Part shown: positions 6,147-8,540 of the stretch, piece by piece | Numbering within the stretch: position 1 is the first letter of the stretch | How the letters are laid out: every line of letters begins with the position of its first letter | Origin: Roseiarcus sp035656495 | GTDB taxonomy: Bacteria; Pseudomonadota; Alphaproteobacteria; Rhizobiales; Beijerinckiaceae | Direction: 5' to 3' | NCBI GenBank assembly: GCA_035656495.1 | Contig: DASRSL010000045.1 | Location: 1 to 8,540, forward strand | Length of the DNA stretch: 8,540 bases | Program-made: the position numbers and the translations under genes | Notes under the pieces: generated by a model | What the model saw: the letters and a program-made list of their open reading frames with translations, nothing else | The model's database searches: none | Told to the model about the DNA's origin: nothing

Positions 6147-6962
6147 TTGAGGATTCTCGTTCGGCTCATCCGGCGCCTCATGGTTCTCGGCCTCGGAATC
6201 TTCGCCGTTTGGCTCATCGCTTTCGTCTTTCGAATCACCGACCGCCGGCTTCCGACGATTCTCGCGCTCGCCCTCACTTACGGCGTCGCGGCCTATATCG
6301 TTCTTCCGCGCATCGTCCGCATGAGCCTCAAAACTTTGCAGCGCAAGAGCGTGCCGAGCTTCACCCTGACCGGCGACGGTCTTCCGGGGGACCCGGTCAA
6401 TCTCGCGCTCGTCGGCGCCGCCGCCCAGCTGCGCGCCGCGTTCGCCGTCGCAGGATGGACGGAAGCGGACCCGCTCGGCCTGAAAAGCTCATGGGCGATG
6501 GCCGTCGCGTTCGTCCTCGACCGCCCCTATTCGACCGCCCCGTTCTCGACGCTTTACCTGTTCGGGCGCGGGCAAGACGTCGGTTTTCAGAAGGCGATCG
6601 GCGGCAGCCCGCGCAGGCGCCACCACATCCGCTTCTGGGCGCTGCGCCTCGAGCGGGTTGAGGAGGCCCTCAACACCGCCGCCTTCTGGCTCAACGCCGA
6701 CCGCCCGCCCCCGGAAGAGACCGTACTCTGGGTCGGCGCGGGCACGCGCGACACCGGCTTCTCGCTGACGAAATTCACATTCCAGATCACCCACGCGACC
6801 GACAGCGACGCCGACGCCGAGCGCGATTTCATTATCGCCGAGCTGAAGCGGTGCGGCGTCGTCGGGCAGGTCGGATGGCATCAGGAAGGCGAGCGGGTCA
6901 ACCTGGGGCGGGTCAACCATTATGTCGCGGACGGCGAAGTGGCCGTTGCGAGACTGACGTAA
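6147..6962 (+). CDS. Membrane-anchored protein with LssY C-terminal-type domain
   Basis: A 271-residue protein. Residues 10-29 and about 35-54 are hydrophobic and probably form two membrane helices. From about 75 the sequence follows the LssY_C domain (PF14067): TGDGLPGDPVNLALVG (75-90), AGWTEADP (102-109), RPYSTAPFSTLYLFGR then QDVGFQK (127-149), RHHIRFW (158-164), VWVGAGTRDTGF (about 194-205) and THATDSDADAERDF (215-228). LssY_C often occurs fused to PAP2 or DedA-type membrane domains (for example in Legionella LssY) and its own function is not established; here it stands alone behind a short anchor. The TTG start at 6147 is supported by AGGAAAGGG six bases upstream; the first in-frame ATG (6180) would remove part of helix 1. 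It could be read through from the VapC operon, but the 271-nt gap argues for its own promoter. Confidence 0.8.
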   Translation: MRILVRLIRRLMVLGLGIFAVWLIAFVFRITDRRLPTILALALTYGVAAYIVLPRIVRMSLKTLQRKSVPSFTLTGDGLPGDPVNLALVGAAAQLRAAFAVAGWTEADPLGLKSSWAMAVAFVLDRPYSTAPFSTLYLFGRGQDVGFQKAIGGSPRRRHHIRFWALRLERVEEALNTAAFWLNADRPPPEETVLWVGAGTRDTGFSLTKFTFQITHATDSDADAERDFIIAELKRCGVVGQVGWHQEGERVNLGRVNHYVADGEVAVARLT

Positions 6963-7119
6963 TTCACCATCCGCGATCGGGGCCTGCCGGAGTCGTTTCG
7001 ATGCAACCGACGGCCGCAAGCACTCCCGATGCTCTCGCGGCAACCCCTCGTCAGCGATGCCGGTCGGATTTTGCGCGCAAGCTCGGTTTCCGGTCAGCGC
7101 ACATCCTGAATTCTCTCGC

Positions 7120-7409
7120 TCACCTCGGCATCGAGGAAGGATTGCGCGCGCCGTGTCGGACGCCGTGAATGATGATCTCGTCGGCTGCGACACGGTAGAA
7201 AATCAGATACGGATAGGGATGCGCGGCAATTCGGCGAAGCCGGCGGTTCGCCGTCCGAGTCCCCGCAAAGGGGGGCGCGAGGCGATAAAGCGGATCGTAG
7301 CATAAATCCTGGCCTTGACGTTCCGCGCGCCCGCGGGGGAACGCTCGTCGATGGTGGTGAAGATCTCCCCGAGCTCGCGAAAGGAGCGCGGGGTGTAGCG
7401 GGCCCTCAC
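7120..7409 (-). pseudogene. ParE/RelE-type toxin with a frame break at a C6 run
   Basis: Starting at GTG 7409 (overlapping the antitoxin stop as GTGA) the frame reads VRARYTPRSFRELGEIF, then DERSPAGARNVKARIY and IRFIASRPPL. It then goes out of frame and stops at TGA (7203-7205), 68 residues. The missing second half is intact one frame back: TANRRLRRIAAHPYPYLIFYR, then EIIIHGVRHGARNP, stopping at 7120. This is the standard ParE C-terminus. The switch falls near a six-base run (plus-strand G 7270-7275; sense CCCCCC). The total is 290 nt, one short of 97 codons, consistent with a single lost base. It may be a real frameshift mutation, a sequencing error in the homopolymer, or -1 slippage at C-CCC-CCT. 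If the frame were restored, a 96-residue toxin of normal length would result. Confidence 0.75.
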
Positions 7410-7636
7410 AAGCCGTGCTTCGCCCAGAACGCGCGCACAGTTTCGTCGCTGACGAACTCGCCACGCTCGGCCTGCGCCAGAGACTCGTCGGACGACGCCT
7501 CCTCCTCGGCGCTCATCGGAATAGCGGGCTGACCGTCCTCGCAAGCGAATTGCAACACGAGGCGCGCAATCTCGTCTTGCGCTTCGGCCGGGAGTTTGTG
7601 GACGGTCTCGACGGCTTGCTCAAGAAGTCGGGTCAT
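7406..7636 (-). CDS. RelB/ParD-like antitoxin
   Basis: A 76-residue protein with the short-antitoxin start TRLLEQAVETVHKLPAEAQD, a helical middle (EIARLVLQFA) and a C-terminal arm SDESLAQAERGEFVSDETV then RAFWAKHGL. In this group the N-terminal part dimerises or binds DNA and the C-terminal arm binds the ParE-type toxin. It lies directly upstream of the toxin and their ends overlap by four bases (GTGA). ATG 7636 was chosen over TTG 7645, three codons upstream, because the family starts with MT.LL; no clear ribosome site is visible for either. It is paralogous to the decayed antitoxin at 2987-3170, with the ALAQARRG/SLAQAERG and W..HGL tail in common. Since its toxin partner is broken, it may now act as a stand-alone antitoxin or be drifting. 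Confidence 0.82.
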   Translation of the reverse strand: MTRLLEQAVETVHKLPAEAQDEIARLVLQFACEDGQPAIPMSAEEEASSDESLAQAERGEFVSDETVRAFWAKHGL

Positions 7637-7704
7637 GATTGACAATACCGAGTTTGCGACCCGCTATGAAGCCGTTTTTGGGAGCGTCCCACACGGGCTT
7701 CCGT

Positions 7705-8097
7705 TCACTCCCATCGCCCGCCGCGGCGCATGGTCATGACCTCGATCCGGCCGTGCGGCGGGCCGACCCAGGCCGACATGACCCAGCTCGTCAGGCTGAC
7801 AATGATCGAGGCGAGAATCGCCGACCCCAGGCCGGCGACGACGAAGCCAGGCAGGAAATAGGCCACAAGCTCGATCATCAGCCCGTTGATCACCAGCAGG
7901 AAGAGCCCGAGAGAAATGAGCGTGATCGGGAGGGTAAGGATCACCAGGATCGGCCGGATGACCGCATTGACGATGCCGAGCAGAAGCGCCGCCGCGATCA
8001 GACTGCCGGGGGTCAGAATATGGATGCCGGGGACGATCCGCGACGCGAGCCAAAGCCCGATCGCCACAACGACGGCACGGACGAGAAAGCCTGCCAT
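7705..8097 (-). CDS. Phage holin family protein (superfamily IV, YvlD-like small membrane protein)
   Basis: A 130-residue protein with four hydrophobic segments at about 5-22, 32-48, 50-76 and 83-110, and a basic C-terminal tail. NAVIRPILVILTLPITL followed by ISLGLFLLVINGLM (44-74) is the hallmark of PF04020 (Mycobacterial 4 TMS phage holin superfamily IV, YvlD). Despite the name, these are usually chromosomal membrane proteins of unknown role and need not be phage-derived; no phage genes surround it. The start ATG 8097 has a strong AGGAGGTG site (plus-strand 8100-8107). It ends 69 nt before the antitoxin ATG on the same strand, so read-through into the toxin-antitoxin pair is possible. Confidence 0.88.
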   Translation of the reverse strand: MAGFLVRAVVVAIGLWLASRIVPGIHILTPGSLIAAALLLGIVNAVIRPILVILTLPITLISLGLFLLVINGLMIELVAYFLPGFVVAGLGSAILASIIVSLTSWVMSAWVGPPHGRIEVMTMRRGGRWE

Positions 8098-8099
8098 GT

Positions 8100-8107
8100 C
8101 ACCTCCT
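8100..8107 (-). promoter_or_regulatory. Strong Shine-Dalgarno of the holin-family gene
   Basis: Minus-strand AGGAGGTG, two bases before the ATG, is close to the full anti-16S complement. It is the strongest ribosome site in the window and fixes the start at 8097. Confidence 0.8.
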
Positions 8108-8122
8108 GGTGCTGGTTATGAT

Positions 8123-8254
8123 TTAGGGACGCGGCCGGCGATCCGCCAGATAGAGCCGCCGTTTCCGGCTCTTCGGAGGGATGCTGGCGTCCGCGGCCTG
8201 CTTCCTCGTACCCGTCCGCTTCGATGTCGACTTCCGTCCACCCTTCGCCGCCAA
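8123..8254 (-). CDS. Possible small basic protein (low confidence)
   Basis: A minus-strand frame from TTG 8254 to TAA 8123 encodes 43 residues rich in Lys and Arg (LAAKGGRKSTSKRTGTRKQ, later SRKRRLYLADRRPRP). Its third codon positions are mostly G/C (about 80%), higher than the competing frame across the same bases, and it ends 25 nt before the holin-family ATG. Against it: no ribosome site, a non-ATG start, short length and no recognised family. The upstream codons stay open, so the true start could be elsewhere or the frame may be spurious. Confidence 0.2.
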   Translation of the reverse strand: MAAKGGRKSTSKRTGTRKQAADASIPPKSRKRRLYLADRRPRP

Positions 8255-8463
8255 TGCTGGGCTGAACGTGCGACATAAAGGACGTTATTAAGAGCAAAGA
8301 TAGGGACTCCGGTAAACCCGCGCACTAATTCCTACTAGTACTAGTGCAGGCGTTCGCCAGTCCAGCGATCCCGTGCCGCCGCCACCCGAGAGATTGGAGA
8401 AGATGTAGTTCTGGGAAGATTCTGAAGAATTTTTTGCATTGGCTCGATTTAAGCCTGCAAGGA
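8126..8463. other. Intergenic region, locally AT-richer, with a CTAG palindrome
   Basis: About 340 nt between the holin-family gene and the edge gene contain no secure coding sequence; a doubtful basic frame covers the left end. The stretch from about 8275 to 8460 is clearly richer in A/T than the rest of the window, as expected of a promoter region. It contains the palindrome at 8334-8345 and a weak A/T hairpin near 8417-8432. The holin-family gene's promoter should be here. Confidence 0.5.
8322..8347. repeat. CTAG-containing inverted repeat
   Basis: ACTAGTACTAGT (8334-8345) is a perfect 12-bp palindrome made of two ACTAGT units. It is nested in a wider inverted repeat, GCACTA (8322-8327) and TAGTGC (8342-8347). 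CTAG is generally rare in proteobacterial genomes, so two copies in 12 bases look deliberate, as in an operator. No binding protein can be named from sequence. Confidence 0.55.
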
Positions 8464-8540
8464 TTAACGCGGTCCCTGCGGACTGAACGGCTTCACGTCG
8501 ATTTCTCCGGCCCGTTGGCGCATGGCGTAGGTGTCAAACC
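8464..8540 (-). CDS. C-terminal end of an unrecognised gene (cut by window edge)
   Basis: Reading the minus strand from the right edge, one frame gives 24 residues ending in TAA at 8464: FDTYAMRQRAGEID then VKPFSPQGPR. Codons are mostly G/C-ending, as in neighbouring genes, and the AT-richer gap begins directly after the stop, which supports a real gene end. The fragment is too short to assign; the VKPF motif is faintly like the end of a response-regulator receiver domain, but I would not call it. Confidence 0.4.
   Translation of the reverse strand, partial: FDTYAMRQRAGEIDVKPFSPQGPR

Noticed and set aside
7680..7690. GGGA-GCG-TCCC hairpin next to a T5 run, as a terminator
   Set aside because: The T-run precedes the hairpin on the plus strand and becomes an A-run after it on the minus strand, so neither direction gives a terminator.
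7705..8097. Evidence of a prophage from the holin-family name
   Set aside because: This family is mostly chromosomal and no lysis, integrase or structural phage gene is nearby.
8417..8435. A/T hairpin followed by six T on the plus strand, as a terminator
   Set aside because: The stem is short with one wobble pair, no plus-strand gene lies upstream, and it is in the wrong orientation for the edge gene on the minus strand.
1..8540. CRISPR array, tRNA or rRNA genes, intact insertion sequence
   Set aside because: No regularly spaced direct repeats, no cloverleaf or rRNA core motifs, and no transposase were seen on either strand.

Overview
The window is GC-rich, with strong G/C preference at third codon positions. 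It carries palindromic intergenic repeats of the kind common in Hyphomicrobiales (Rhizobiales), and its proteins look alphaproteobacterial: an MttB-family methyltransferase without pyrrolysine beside a dimethylglycine/sarcosine-dehydrogenase-like flavoprotein, a BetA-like GMC oxidoreductase, and several Phd/VapC and ParD/ParE-type modules. An alphaproteobacterial chromosome, probably Hyphomicrobiales, is the best guess; genus cannot be told.

Left third (1-5042), mostly minus strand. The mttB-like gene (623-2170) is followed by an FAD-dependent amine oxidoreductase that runs off the left edge (1-538). They form a likely two-gene unit with a palindromic repeat between them. A 329-nt gap holding a long bulged inverted repeat leads to a small plus-strand coiled-coil protein (2500-2760). 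It converges on a heavily decayed antitoxin-toxin pair (2767-3170). Next come an inverted doublet of the same palindromic repeat and a BetA-like GMC oxidoreductase (3378-5042). Together the methyltransferase, the flavoprotein and the GMC enzyme suggest catabolism of choline, betaine or related N-methyl compounds; substrates are inferred from family only.

Middle (5187-6962), plus strand. An apparently intact Phd/VapC toxin-antitoxin operon has a good promoter overlapping a perfect palindrome. It is followed by a two-TM protein with an LssY C-terminal-type domain.

Right part (7120-8540), minus strand. A second ParD/ParE-type pair has an intact antitoxin, but the toxin frame breaks at a six-base C run. 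Then come a small four-TM membrane protein of the phage holin 4 superfamily IV (YvlD-like) family, a roughly 340-nt gap with an unusual CTAG-rich palindrome, and the last codons of an unrecognised gene at the right edge.

I did not find a clearly new multi-gene system. The points most worth following are the repeat family (three units in 3 kb), the decay gradient across three toxin-antitoxin modules with the possible slippage site in the right-hand toxin, the unexplained structured gap at 2364-2408, and the methylamine-type gene pair.
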